DNA of 64,000 bases from Pseudooceanicola spongiae (GTDB lineage: Bacteria > Pseudomonadota > Alphaproteobacteria > Rhodobacterales > Rhodobacteraceae), in the NCBI RefSeq assembly GCF_014899185.1, contig NZ_CP045201.1, positions 1,968,501-2,032,500 of the forward strand, given 5' to 3'. The notes below the pieces were generated by a model. The model saw only the letters and a list, made by a program, of their open reading frames with translations. It was not told where the DNA came from and ran no database searches. Made by a program: the position numbers and the translations under genes. Shown here one piece after another: positions 8,214 to 16,038 of this stretch; the first letter of the stretch is position 1; the number at the start of each line of letters is the position of its first letter.

Positions 8214-8639
8214 ATGGATATCGACTGGATTTACGGCTTGATCGGGGGCGCGCTGATCGGCACCGGCGGCGCGGTCTACCTGCTGGGCAACGGCCGCATC
8301 ATGGGCGCCAGCGGGATTATCGGCGGCGTGGTCGACGGCTCTGGCCGCAGCAATATGGCTGAGCGGGTCCTGTTCCTGGCCGGCATGGTTCTGGTGCCGC
8401 TGCTGCTCAGCTTCACGGTGCAACGCCCTGATACACATGTCACGTCCAACGTCTGGGCGCTGGTGGCCGCCGGGCTGCTGGTTGGTGTCGGCACACGCAT
8501 TGCCAATGGCTGCACTTCGGGCCACGGCGTCTGCGGGATCTCGCGGCTGTCGTTGCGCGGCATCGTCGCCACGGTGTTCTATATCCTGGCGGGTGGCCTC
8601 TCGATCGTGTTCTTTCGGCATATTCTGGGATGGATCTGA
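8214..8639 (+). CDS. YeeE/YedE (DUF395) sulfur transporter half, PmpA-like
   Basis: A 141-residue membrane protein with four hydrophobic stretches and the DUF395 signature TRIANGCTSGHGVCGISRLS (about residues 98-117), where the Cys residues carry sulfur in the family. It lies 16 bp after the dioxygenase, and its stop overlaps the start of the second half-transporter (TGATG at 8637-8641), indicating translational coupling. Members are thought to move thiosulfate or other sulfane sulfur across the inner membrane. The name PmpA follows the BigR-operon convention. Confidence 0.88.
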   Translation: MDIDWIYGLIGGALIGTGGAVYLLGNGRIMGASGIIGGVVDGSGRSNMAERVLFLAGMVLVPLLLSFTVQRPDTHVTSNVWALVAAGLLVGVGTRIANGCTSGHGVCGISRLSLRGIVATVFYILAGGLSIVFFRHILGWI

Positions 8640-9070
8640 TGCAAAAGTGGATTGGTTTTCTGTCAGGCAGTCTGTTCGGCGCAGGGCTGTTTGTGTCCGG
8701 CATGACCGACACCACCAAGGTGCAGGGCTGGCTTGACGTCTTTGGCGACTGGGACCCGACCCTGGCCTTCGTGATGGGCGGAGCGATCCTGCCGATGGCG
8801 ATTGCCTGGCAGATTTCACGGCGGATGAGGCACCCCTATGCGGGGCAGGCTTTTCCTGCGGCCTCAGGTCAGGTAGACCGCAAGTTGATCATTGGCTCCG
8901 TGCTGTTCGGTATCGGCTGGGGTCTGGTTGGTCTGTGCCCCGGTCCCGCCGTTGCTTCGATCAGCTATGGTGGTATGGGTGGCGCGGTATTCCTCATCGC
9001 GATGCTCATCGGCATGCGCGTGGCGCCTTTGGTACGGAGCGGGCTGGATCGCTTCGTTGCAGCAGAATAA
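8639..9070 (+). CDS. YeeE/YedE (DUF395) sulfur transporter half, PmpB-like
   Basis: 143 residues from the ATG overlapping the preceding stop; a further ATG at 8630 is possible but less well coupled. Hydrophobic segments alternate with two motifs: GAGLFVSGMTDTTKVQGWLD and LFGIGWGLVGLCPGPAVAS, the latter holding the conserved Cys (LCPGP). This is the second half of a split DUF395 transporter, expected to pair with the preceding gene. It belongs to the persulfide operon, and the next gene starts 10 bp after its stop. Confidence 0.88.
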   Translation: MQKWIGFLSGSLFGAGLFVSGMTDTTKVQGWLDVFGDWDPTLAFVMGGAILPMAIAWQISRRMRHPYAGQAFPAASGQVDRKLIIGSVLFGIGWGLVGLCPGPAVASISYGGMGGAVFLIAMLIGMRVAPLVRSGLDRFVAAE

Positions 9071-9080
9071 GGATCTTATC

Positions 9081-9506
9081 GTGGATATTCGTCAGATTAC
9101 GCCCGTTTACTCCGTCTCCCCACAGATTGAGCCGTCTGATTTCGCAGCTCTCAAGCAGGCAGGTTTTGCCCGCGTGATCTGCAACCGGCCCGACGCCGAA
9201 AACCCTGCTCCGCTGCAGGCCACGGCCATGGCAGAGGCTGCAAAGGCTGCCGGCATCGACTTTTTCGTGCTGCCGCTGACGCATGACACGATGACATCTG
9301 ACAATGTTTCCAAGCAGATGGAGGCCATCTCCTCGGCCGAAGGGCCGGTGTTGGCCTATTGCGCTTCGGGCACGCGCAGCTCGGTCATCTGGTCGCTGGG
9401 GCAGGCTTCAGCGGGCGGCGACGTGGACGAAATTCTGACGACGGTGGCCAAGGCTGGCTACGATCTCTCCGGTTTGCGCCCCCGTCTGCAGCAGCTGGCG
9501 GACTGA
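9081..9506 (+). CDS. DUF442 sulfur transferase (Blh N-terminal-type domain)
   Basis: 141 residues from a GTG at 9081 (AAGGATC upstream); the longer frame overlaps the previous gene. It has the TIGR01244/DUF442 pattern: YSVSPQIEPSDFAALKQAGF, VICNRPDAE, FFVLPLTHD and the active-site loop AYCASGTRSSVIW with Cys in a C-x-x-G-x-R phosphatase/rhodanese-like P-loop. In Agrobacterium and Xylella this domain is fused in front of the ETHE1-like domain (Blh). Here the two parts are separate genes at opposite ends of one operon. Likely role: sulfur transfer between thiosulfate and glutathione persulfide. Confidence 0.87.
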   Translation: MDIRQITPVYSVSPQIEPSDFAALKQAGFARVICNRPDAENPAPLQATAMAEAAKAAGIDFFVLPLTHDTMTSDNVSKQMEAISSAEGPVLAYCASGTRSSVIWSLGQASAGGDVDEILTTVAKAGYDLSGLRPRLQQLAD

Positions 9507-9531
9507 ACCGACACCGGCCAGAGCGGCAAAT

Positions 9532-9579
9532 CGGCATGTCGGTATCCGGTCGGTATCTGAACGGTATCCGGTAGGTGCA
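9532..9579 (+). repeat. Iteron-like dispersed element, copy A
   Basis: Units of 11 bp (CGGTATCCGGT, CGGTATCTGAA, CGGTATCCGGT, then a broken AGGTG). It contains the 20-bp core GTCGGTATCTGAACGGTATC also found in copies at 42797 and 51950. It lies just after the persulfide operon and before the shared terminator. Confidence 0.8.
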
Positions 9580-9618
9580 CCGAGCGGCAAAATCGCGACA
9601 CCGACAAGCCCACATGAC

Positions 9619-9648
9619 AACGCCATCCCTGTAAGGGGATGGCGTTTT
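9619..9648 (+). terminator. Intrinsic terminator after the persulfide operon
   Basis: AACGCCATCCC and GGGATGGCGTT form a stem around a short loop, followed by TTTT. It sits between the operon ending at 9506 and the convergent SpoA/FliM-like gene. Confidence 0.85.
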
Positions 9649-9692
9649 GCGTCTTGACCGGGCCGACACCGCAGGGCGCGGATCAGGCGCTT

Positions 9693-10904
9693 TCAGTTTT
9701 CGAGGTCTGGCAGGTCGCCCATCGACATCATGGGAAAGCCACCATCGAAATCGGTTTCCCCGTCCTCACCGCCCGAAAGTTCGGGCAGGTCGGACAGATC
9801 CGGCAGGTCAGGCATTTCGCCCATGGCCGGGAAATCGCCCAGCGCGGGGAAATCGCCCTCCTCCTCCGGATCGGAGCCAAAGCTGCCAAGGTCCGGCAGG
9901 TCGTCGCCCCCCATGCTCCCGAGCGTCGGCAGTTCCTCGGCGTCTTCCATGTCGGCGGCAAAGCTGCGCGCGCTGGAGGAGGCCATGCCCCCGATCTCAG
10001 CCTCGCCCGCCTCAAGGGCGGATCGGGCTTCGGCCAGACCGTCCATGGTCAGGCGCACCGCACGGAAGCCATTGACCTGACCAAGACGCACCTTGCCGAG
10101 GCATTGGCCACGCCCGATCTCAAGTCGGGTGTTGGACAGCGCCTCCTGCGGGACAGGGATCAGATCACCGGGTTTCAGGCGGGTCACATGCGACAGCGGC
10201 ATCGACAGGCGCAGCAGGACGGCATCAATGACGGCAGGCGCCGACATCACGGCGGCACTGATATTGCTGCGATCCCGCTCGGCACCCTCCTGCAGGGAGG
10301 CCTCGTCCTCGATCGCCTCGCGGTCCGGCAGGGCGAGCATGATTTGCCCCTGTTTCAGCCCGGCCAAATCGACCTGAATGCGGAAGACATGAAATTCGGT
10401 GGCACTGAGGGCCAACCCGAGCAGTCGCTTGTTTTCGATCCGCACGCCAAAGCCATAGCCGCTGAGCCAATCCGCCGCCGGGTCCCCCTCAAGCATCAGC
10501 GAGGCGCGCAGCAGCACGTCATCAAGCAGCGGCGCGACCAGCGCGGCATCGGTTGCGGTCGTGGCGCGCGGTTCTGCGGCAAGCGGGCTGACACGGCCCA
10601 TGGTGCTTTGTTCCACCAGCGCCGAGGTCGCCTGAAGATCCAGCGTCACCGCCCCCGAGGTGCCGCCCAGACCATCGAGCAGCATCAGCAGGTCATCATC
10701 GGTCAGCATCCCGGCAAAATTCTCAGCCGAGACGAATTCATAGCTTGTCGATATCACGACCAGCGGCAGATCCAGCAGATCATCCGCGCTTTTGGACAGG
10801 GCAATACGCAAGGCTTTCTCAGGGGACATAGCACGGGCCTGATAGACCTCGCGCGCAGCCACCGCCTTTCTGCGCAACACTGCATTTGAATTGCCGTTTA
10901 CCAT
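9693..10904 (-). CDS. SpoA-domain FliM/FliN-like protein with acidic motif-repeat tail
   Basis: 403 residues from the ATG at 10904; a GTG at 10916 would add four residues. Residues about 1-240 resemble the FliM/SpaO middle region (LRRKAVAAREVYQARAMSPE, ISTSYEFVSAENFAGML). A SpoA-like segment follows (LSMPLSHVTRLKPGDLIPVP, TRLEIGRGQCLGKVRLGQ, about 250-300). The last 90 residues are acidic and repeat a short motif about eight times (EELPTL, DDLPDL, GDFPAL, GEMPDL, SDLPEL, GDLPDL). No flagellar gene is adjacent. It may be a motor-switch component or a stand-alone scaffold; the tail suggests multivalent binding to a partner. Confidence 0.75.
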   Translation of the reverse strand: MVNGNSNAVLRRKAVAAREVYQARAMSPEKALRIALSKSADDLLDLPLVVISTSYEFVSAENFAGMLTDDDLLMLLDGLGGTSGAVTLDLQATSALVEQSTMGRVSPLAAEPRATTATDAALVAPLLDDVLLRASLMLEGDPAADWLSGYGFGVRIENKRLLGLALSATEFHVFRIQVDLAGLKQGQIMLALPDREAIEDEASLQEGAERDRSNISAAVMSAPAVIDAVLLRLSMPLSHVTRLKPGDLIPVPQEALSNTRLEIGRGQCLGKVRLGQVNGFRAVRLTMDGLAEARSALEAGEAEIGGMASSSARSFAADMEDAEELPTLGSMGGDDLPDLGSFGSDPEEEGDFPALGDFPAMGEMPDLPDLSDLPELSGGEDGETDFDGGFPMMSMGDLPDLEN

Positions 10905-10982
10905 ACGCTCCGCCACCGCCTCATGCGGACAATCCCCTTGGTTGTAGAGGTCAGAAGGTTACCATAGCCTTTAGAGCCGACG

Positions 10983-13670
10983 CTATTGCGCAGCATTTGC
11001 CGCGGGCATCGGCAGAGTGACGCGAAAGGCGGCACCTCCCTGCCCCGGCAGATAGGTGATCGAGCCCTCAAGGCGGGCCATGATCTCGCGGCAGATGGCG
11101 AGGCCGAGACCCGCGCCGCCCGCCTTCTGGTCGCCGATGCGGGCGAATTTCTCAAATATCAAAGTCTGTTGATCGGTTTCGATGCCGGCGCCGTTGTCGA
11201 TGAAATCCACCATCAGACTGCCCTCGCCGGTGCGCACGGCGATGCGCAGCTCTGGCGTGGTGGCATCGCAATATTTTCGGGCATTGGCGATCAGGTTGAT
11301 GAAGACCTGCGCCAGACGGTCGGTATCGGTTTGCAGCCAAAGGCCCTCGCGCGGCTTGTCGCGGCGCAGTTTCAGCGCGCTGGGGTCGCCGCCCGCCGCA
11401 GCCAGTGCGTGATCGAGGATATCGCCCAGCCGCGCCCGGGTGATGTTGAGGCTGACCTGACCGTTTTCCAGCACCGCCAGATCCAGCAGATCATCCAGCA
11501 GGCGGGTCAGGCGCACGGTCTCGTCGTGGATGATATTGGCGTATTTGTGCTTTTGCGGCTCACTCAGGCCGGGCGCGTCGCGCAGGATCTCCGAGAAGGC
11601 GCGAATCGAGGTCATCGGGGTGCGCAGTTCGTGGCTGATCTGGCTGAGGAAGGCGTCCTTTTGCACCGAGAGCTGGGTCAGCTTGGCGTTGGCGTCGCGC
11701 AGTTGGCGTGCGGTGCGGAGCAGCTCATCCGACTTCGCCTCAAGCTGGTTGGAGTACTCCATGATCTGCGCCGCCTCGTCCGCGACGGCCATCAGGTCTT
11801 CGACGGAGACCGCCGCCCCGCCGACGATCTGGCCGACCATGGCATGGGCGGTGGCGGCCCCGACAGAGCCGGAAAGCTCACGCTCAAGCCGTTGCAGGAA
11901 GTCGGCGTTGGGATCGGGCAGATAGCCCTGCACGCCTTGCCGGGCGGCCTCGGACTGGAACAGCTTCTGCGCCTCGCGCGCGCCCAGAAGGCGCTGCGCC
12001 ATGATCATCAGGTCCTCGCTCTGGGCGGTGCCGCCGGTCCAGCCGCGCGGGCTGGCGGAGTGCTGGTAGACATTGACGAACTGCGCGCCCTGCAGCCGCT
12101 CCATCGGCGAGGGGAAGGAGAAGATCGACAGCCCCGTGAAGGCCAGCGTGTTGAGCAGGACGGACCAGAGCACGCCATGCACCAGCGGATCGAGGCCGGT
12201 GATGGAGAAGAGCGCGTGCGGGCGCAGCCAGCCGAGGCCCCAGGGGCCGTTGGCGATGACACCGGCGGGCAGGACCACGCCATCGCCGAAAGAGGGCAGG
12301 AACAGGCACCAGAGCCAGATCGCGAAGCCAAGGAGCAGGCCCGCGAAGGCGCCGTTGCGCGTCGCCCCCCGCCAGAAGATGCCGCCGAGCATCGAGGGCA
12401 GGAACTGTGCGACCCCGGAAAAGGAGATCAGGCCAATGGCCGCCAGCGCCGTGCCCCCGCCCGACAGGCGATAGTAGAGGTAACCGAGGAACAGCACGCC
12501 GATGATCGAGATCCGGCGCGCCATGATGACGACGTGGCGCACATCCCCCGACACCATCGCGCCCTTGCCACTGAGGCTGAGCCAGATCGGCATGACGATA
12601 TGGTTCGACACCATGGTCGAGAGGGCAATCGCCGCCACGATCACCATGGAGGTGGCCGAGGAAAATCCGCCCAAGAACGAAAACACCGCCAACCCGGTGT
12701 GCCCCTCCGACAGCGGCAGGGTCAGGACGAACATGTCGGGGTTGGCGCCCTCGGGCAGCATCGACAGGCCCGCGACGGCAATCGGCATCACGAACAGGCT
12801 CATCGCGATCATGTAGGCGGGAAAGGCCCAGGAGGCGGTGCGCAGGTGCCGCTCGTCTTCGTTCTCGACCACCAGCACCTGAAACATCCGTGGCAGGCAG
12901 AGCAACGCCGCGCCCGACAGAAAGATCAGGCCAGACCAGCGCCCCGGTGCCATCTGCCACTGGCCCAGCTGGGCCGAGGCGTCGATGCGCGCCAGCGTCT
13001 GCCCGACCCCGCCGCCGATGCCCCAGACGGTGAAGATGCCAACGGCGAGCAGCGCGCAGAGCTTGACCACGGCCTCCAGCGCGATGGCCATGACGACGCC
13101 GTGATGGCGCTCGTTGGAGTCGAGGTTGCGGGTGCCGAACAGCACCGTGAAGGCCGCCAGCCCCGCCGCCACCCAGAGCGCGGTGGCGCGGTTGTCGGCA
13201 GGCAGCACGATCGAGGGATCGGCGGCGGCAAAGGCGGCGACGCTCTGTGTCACGGATTGCAGTTGCAGCGCGATATAGGGGGTGGTGCCGACGACGGCGA
13301 TCAAGGTGACGGCGACGGCCAGCAGGTTGGACTTGCCATAGCGCGATGAGATCAGGTCGGCGACCGAGGTGATGCGCTGGCTGCGCCCGATGCGCACGAT
13401 TTTCCGCAACGCCCAGACCCAGCCGATCATGACGATGGAGGGACCGATGTAGATCGTCAGATACTCCAACCCCGAGCGCGCGGCGTAACCGACTGCGCCG
13501 TAGAACGTCCAGGCTGTGCAATAGATCGACAGCGACAGCGTGTAGACCACCGGAGAGCGCAGCCACCCTGCCCGCCCCTTCATCGCCGCACGCTCGGCCC
13601 CGAAGGCGACGGCAAAGAGGAAGGCGACATAGATCAGGCTGACCGCGACCAGCAGGTTCAGCGACGCCAT
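10983..13670 (-). CDS. Hybrid Na+/solute symporter-domain sensor histidine kinase (CbrA/CrbS-like)
   Basis: 895 residues. The first ~545 form an SLC5/SSSF-type symporter with about 13 membrane segments (SLSIYCTAWTFYGAVGYAAR, FLGGFSSATSMVIVA). A STAC-like linker follows (AQRLLGAREAQKLFQSEAARQG, then LSGSVGAATAHAMVGQIVGG), then a coiled coil. The kinase core has an H-box SQISHELRTPMTSIRAFSE (His near 680), N-box NLIANARKY (~793), DNGAGI and GLGLAICREIM. In CrbS/CbrA systems such kinases govern acetate or carbon use. The start overlaps the stop of the upstream small membrane gene, and the gene is last in a three-gene operon beside scfR, a solute ABC importer and acsA, so an acetate or short-chain acid signal is likely. 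Confidence 0.92.
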   Translation of the reverse strand: MASLNLLVAVSLIYVAFLFAVAFGAERAAMKGRAGWLRSPVVYTLSLSIYCTAWTFYGAVGYAARSGLEYLTIYIGPSIVMIGWVWALRKIVRIGRSQRITSVADLISSRYGKSNLLAVAVTLIAVVGTTPYIALQLQSVTQSVAAFAAADPSIVLPADNRATALWVAAGLAAFTVLFGTRNLDSNERHHGVVMAIALEAVVKLCALLAVGIFTVWGIGGGVGQTLARIDASAQLGQWQMAPGRWSGLIFLSGAALLCLPRMFQVLVVENEDERHLRTASWAFPAYMIAMSLFVMPIAVAGLSMLPEGANPDMFVLTLPLSEGHTGLAVFSFLGGFSSATSMVIVAAIALSTMVSNHIVMPIWLSLSGKGAMVSGDVRHVVIMARRISIIGVLFLGYLYYRLSGGGTALAAIGLISFSGVAQFLPSMLGGIFWRGATRNGAFAGLLLGFAIWLWCLFLPSFGDGVVLPAGVIANGPWGLGWLRPHALFSITGLDPLVHGVLWSVLLNTLAFTGLSIFSFPSPMERLQGAQFVNVYQHSASPRGWTGGTAQSEDLMIMAQRLLGAREAQKLFQSEAARQGVQGYLPDPNADFLQRLERELSGSVGAATAHAMVGQIVGGAAVSVEDLMAVADEAAQIMEYSNQLEAKSDELLRTARQLRDANAKLTQLSVQKDAFLSQISHELRTPMTSIRAFSEILRDAPGLSEPQKHKYANIIHDETVRLTRLLDDLLDLAVLENGQVSLNITRARLGDILDHALAAAGGDPSALKLRRDKPREGLWLQTDTDRLAQVFINLIANARKYCDATTPELRIAVRTGEGSLMVDFIDNGAGIETDQQTLIFEKFARIGDQKAGGAGLGLAICREIMARLEGSITYLPGQGGAAFRVTLPMPAANAAQ

Positions 13671-13999
13671 CAGCGGGGGCCGATCTCTGGGCCAGTCGCG
13701 GGGGCAATCTCCGCACCAGAGACCGGACCAGTGGGTTTCGGTGTCTCGGGGTCATCCGCGGCCAGATCCGACAGGCGGCTGACCAGCACTGCCGAGGCCA
13801 GCGCCAGCAGCGCCCAGACCCCGAAGATATAGATCATCGCGTGCGAGGTCGGCATCGCCTCCGCCCCGCCGTTCGGCCAGAGCAGCGGCACGCCCAGCAG
13901 CACCAGCCCCAGCATCGGCAGCACCCGCGCGGCGTCCAGCATGCGCCGCTGGCGATAACCGCGCCGCTCAAGGAAAACGGGACCGGGGCGCGGGCTCAT
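13670..13999 (-). CDS. Small membrane protein between response regulator and symporter-kinase
   Basis: 109 residues with two hydrophobic helices: VLPMLGLVLLGVPLLWP (about 27-43) and MIYIFGVWALLALASAVLVS (about 55-74). A basic N-terminus precedes them and a Pro/Glu/Asp-rich cytosolic tail follows. Both ends overlap neighbours by ATGA (13997-13999 and 13670-13672), so it is tightly co-translated with the regulator and the kinase. The arrangement recalls DUF485/YjcH beside the ActP acetate symporter, but no clear sequence signature links them. An accessory subunit for the symporter domain is inferred. Confidence 0.75.
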   Translation of the reverse strand: MSPRPGPVFLERRGYRQRRMLDAARVLPMLGLVLLGVPLLWPNGGAEAMPTSHAMIYIFGVWALLALASAVLVSRLSDLAADDPETPKPTGPVSGAEIAPATGPEIGPR

Positions 14000-14364
14000 G
14001 GCCGGATCAGGGCGTTGACGGCCTCCAGCACCTCGGCGTTGGAGAAAGGTTTGGTCATGAAGCGACTGGCGCCGATCTCCTCGGCCAGGGCGCGGTCCTT
14101 GGGCTGGCCACGGGCGGTCAGCATCAGCACGGGCAGGCCACCGGTTTCGGGGCCGGCGCGCAGTTCGCGCAGGATGTCGTAGCCAGAGCGGCCCGGCAGC
14201 ATGACGTCGAGGATCACCAGATCGGGACGGCGCGCCCGCACCGCCTCGACCGCATCCACACCATTGGAATGGGTGGCAACGTGCCAGCCATCGCGCGACA
14301 GGATGAAACTGATCGCCTCGCTGATATTGGGTTCATCCTCGATCACGAGAACAGATTTGCCCAT
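13996..14364 (-). CDS. Receiver-only response regulator
   Basis: 122 residues from the ATG at 14364 (GGAGGGGGGGAAG upstream). A complete CheY-like receiver: acidic pair D10/E11 in VLVIEDEPN, phospho-acceptor D53 in LVILDVMLPG, T83 in VLMLTARG and K105 in RFMTKPFSNAEV. The protein ends right after the last helix (EAVNALIRP), with no DNA-binding output domain, unlike CrbR/CbrB partners of similar kinases. It is first in the operon with the small membrane protein and the symporter-kinase, and is therefore the likely phosphorylation target. How the signal reaches gene expression is not shown by the sequence. Confidence 0.9.
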   Translation of the reverse strand: MGKSVLVIEDEPNISEAISFILSRDGWHVATHSNGVDAVEAVRARRPDLVILDVMLPGRSGYDILRELRAGPETGGLPVLMLTARGQPKDRALAEEIGASRFMTKPFSNAEVLEAVNALIRP

Positions 14365-14487
14365 GCGGGTCTTCCCCCCCTCCCAGAAGAGTGACTGGCC
14401 GTTTCGCAGGCGCAATCGCGGTAGTGTTAGCAGCCTTTGCGCGAGTGGGGAAACCTTCACATGACCCTTGGGATGTATTTTCCCTGA

Positions 14488-15822
14488 TCAGATCGCCTCG
14501 GCCATAATCGAGGGCTCGCGCCGCCCCCGACAGCCCGCCTTGGGGCAGATCCGGCAGGTGACACCAACGCGCGGCAGATCCGCCTGTGCCGGGTCCAGCG
14601 CCGGGTCGGTGCGGATCGGCTGGATCAGCATATGCGCCTCGAACATCGGTTCGCGGTTGGGCACCTGCGGGCCGTAGGGCTGGGCGATGGCATGGGTGAG
14701 AAAGACCCCCTCGGATCGACCCGCAAGGCGGATCACCTGACGCAGTGGCATCATCGGACGGCTGAGCGCCTGAAACAGCGGCCAGAGCGGACAGGCCGCG
14801 CCGACACGCGGCAGCGGGAAGGGTGCCAGCGGCTTGCGGAAGGTCAGCGTGCCGGAGGCGTCGCAGGCGACAAGGCCCAGCGGCGGCTGACCCCGGTCCG
14901 CCAGCACCGCCCCCGGCAGAGTCGCGAGCCGCCGCATCATCCGCCCGGGATCGACACCGAAGCGCGCGGCGAGCTGCGCCGGGTCCAGCCGCGTGGGGCC
15001 TTCGGGGATCACCTCGGCCACCGCCTGCAGCGGCAGGGCGCGGGCGTCCTGCGCGTAGAGGTCAAGGAAGCGGCGCGCGATCAGCCGGGCCGAGGCAGAG
15101 GCGAGGCGCGTGCCCGCCTCGCTCAGCAGGGCATCGACCGCGCCGGGGTCGGCTTCCAGCGCGGGGATGTGGAAATCGTGGTCGGACAGGAAGGCCTCGA
15201 CCTCGTCCTGCGGCGACGACAGGGTGGCGTCGCGCTGCCCCCCGGCCTCGATCTCGTCCACCAGACGGCGGGCGCCTTCGGCGAGGCGGGCGGAATCCTC
15301 GGAGATGTTGCGGTGAAAGCGGGCGCGCCATTCGGGTTCCAGCTTTGGCTCCGCCACGAGGATTTCCGCCGAGGCATGGATGGCAGTGACGGTCGAGAGG
15401 ACCTCGTGCATCGAAGCGGCGATGTGTGGATCATGCGCGAGGCGGTCGGTCAGCGCCTCGACCGCCTGTTCCAGCGCGCCGAGGCGACGTTGCTGGCTGG
15501 ACAGCAGCTGCGCCCAGCCGGGGAAGCGGCCGACGAAATCCTCGACCTGGGTGAGTTCGGCTGCGGCCTCGGCCCGGTCGGCGGCGGCCTGGCGCAGGGT
15601 GGCGAGCAGCGCGGCCTCGGCCCCCTCGGACAGGGCGGAGGGTTCGACATCCAGCGCGGCGGCAATCGACAGCAGAAGCGAGCCGCCGATTCTGCGCTTG
15701 TTGTGCTCGATCAGGTTCAGATAGCTGGCCGAAATCCCGGCCCGGCGCGCCAGATCCGCCTGACGCATCCCGCGCATCGTCCTGCGGTCACGGATGCGTG
15801 AGCCTGTCAGTGTCCGGGCCAT
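14488..15822 (-). CDS. ScfR/RamB-type short-chain fatty acyl transcriptional regulator
   Basis: 444 residues. The XRE helix-turn-helix is at about 7-62 (MRQADLARRAGISASYLNLIEHNKRRIGG). A long helical region and the ImmA-like plus DUF2083 region follow, as in RamB, PrpR and ScfR. The C-terminus carries a conserved Cys cluster (GVTCRICPKAGCRGR, about 420-435) that could bind an Fe-S cluster or acyl-CoA-linked metal. These proteins sense acyl-CoA and control acetate/propionate genes such as acs, aceA or prp. The gene is divergent from the ABC importer and adjacent to the symporter-kinase operon, which fits control of the whole locus. Confidence 0.9.
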   Translation of the reverse strand: MARTLTGSRIRDRRTMRGMRQADLARRAGISASYLNLIEHNKRRIGGSLLLSIAAALDVEPSALSEGAEAALLATLRQAAADRAEAAAELTQVEDFVGRFPGWAQLLSSQQRRLGALEQAVEALTDRLAHDPHIAASMHEVLSTVTAIHASAEILVAEPKLEPEWRARFHRNISEDSARLAEGARRLVDEIEAGGQRDATLSSPQDEVEAFLSDHDFHIPALEADPGAVDALLSEAGTRLASASARLIARRFLDLYAQDARALPLQAVAEVIPEGPTRLDPAQLAARFGVDPGRMMRRLATLPGAVLADRGQPPLGLVACDASGTLTFRKPLAPFPLPRVGAACPLWPLFQALSRPMMPLRQVIRLAGRSEGVFLTHAIAQPYGPQVPNREPMFEAHMLIQPIRTDPALDPAQADLPRVGVTCRICPKAGCRGRREPSIMAEAI

Positions 15823-16038
15823 GAAAATTCCCCTGCGTTATCAATGAATTTCTGCACTGCGATAGAATTTATTTACAGATTCCGCGCCGCCATTGTGTAT
15901 TTCTTTACAAAAAAATCAAGCAATCAAAAGGAGTTGTTGCTGAATTTTCGGTAAGGGTGCGATGATCCCTTTGCACGATCGTGCACGCGACCAGCGCAAG
16001 AGGAGGCGCTGCCGCACCAAATCCAAGGGAGGATTTTC
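15823..16038. promoter_or_regulatory. Divergent scfR / importer promoter region
   Basis: 216 bp, unusually AT-rich for the window. TTTACA occurs at 15872-15877 and 15904-15909, 32 bp (three helical turns) apart. RamB-class regulators bind short AT-rich TTTGCA-like words, so these are candidate sites, but the match is weak. AAGGAG-type sequence appears at 15929-15934, and the binding-protein gene has GGGAGGA before its ATG. Confidence 0.4.

Noticed and set aside
9532-9579. Iteron-like repeats as a CRISPR array or plasmid origin
   Set aside because: Units are 11 bp without variable spacers, copies are scattered in core genome, and no cas or rep gene is present.
10986-13349. Long rightward frame of 787 codons
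   Set aside because: It is the antisense shadow of the symporter-kinase gene; composition is His/Arg/Gly-rich and without family pattern, as expected from high GC.
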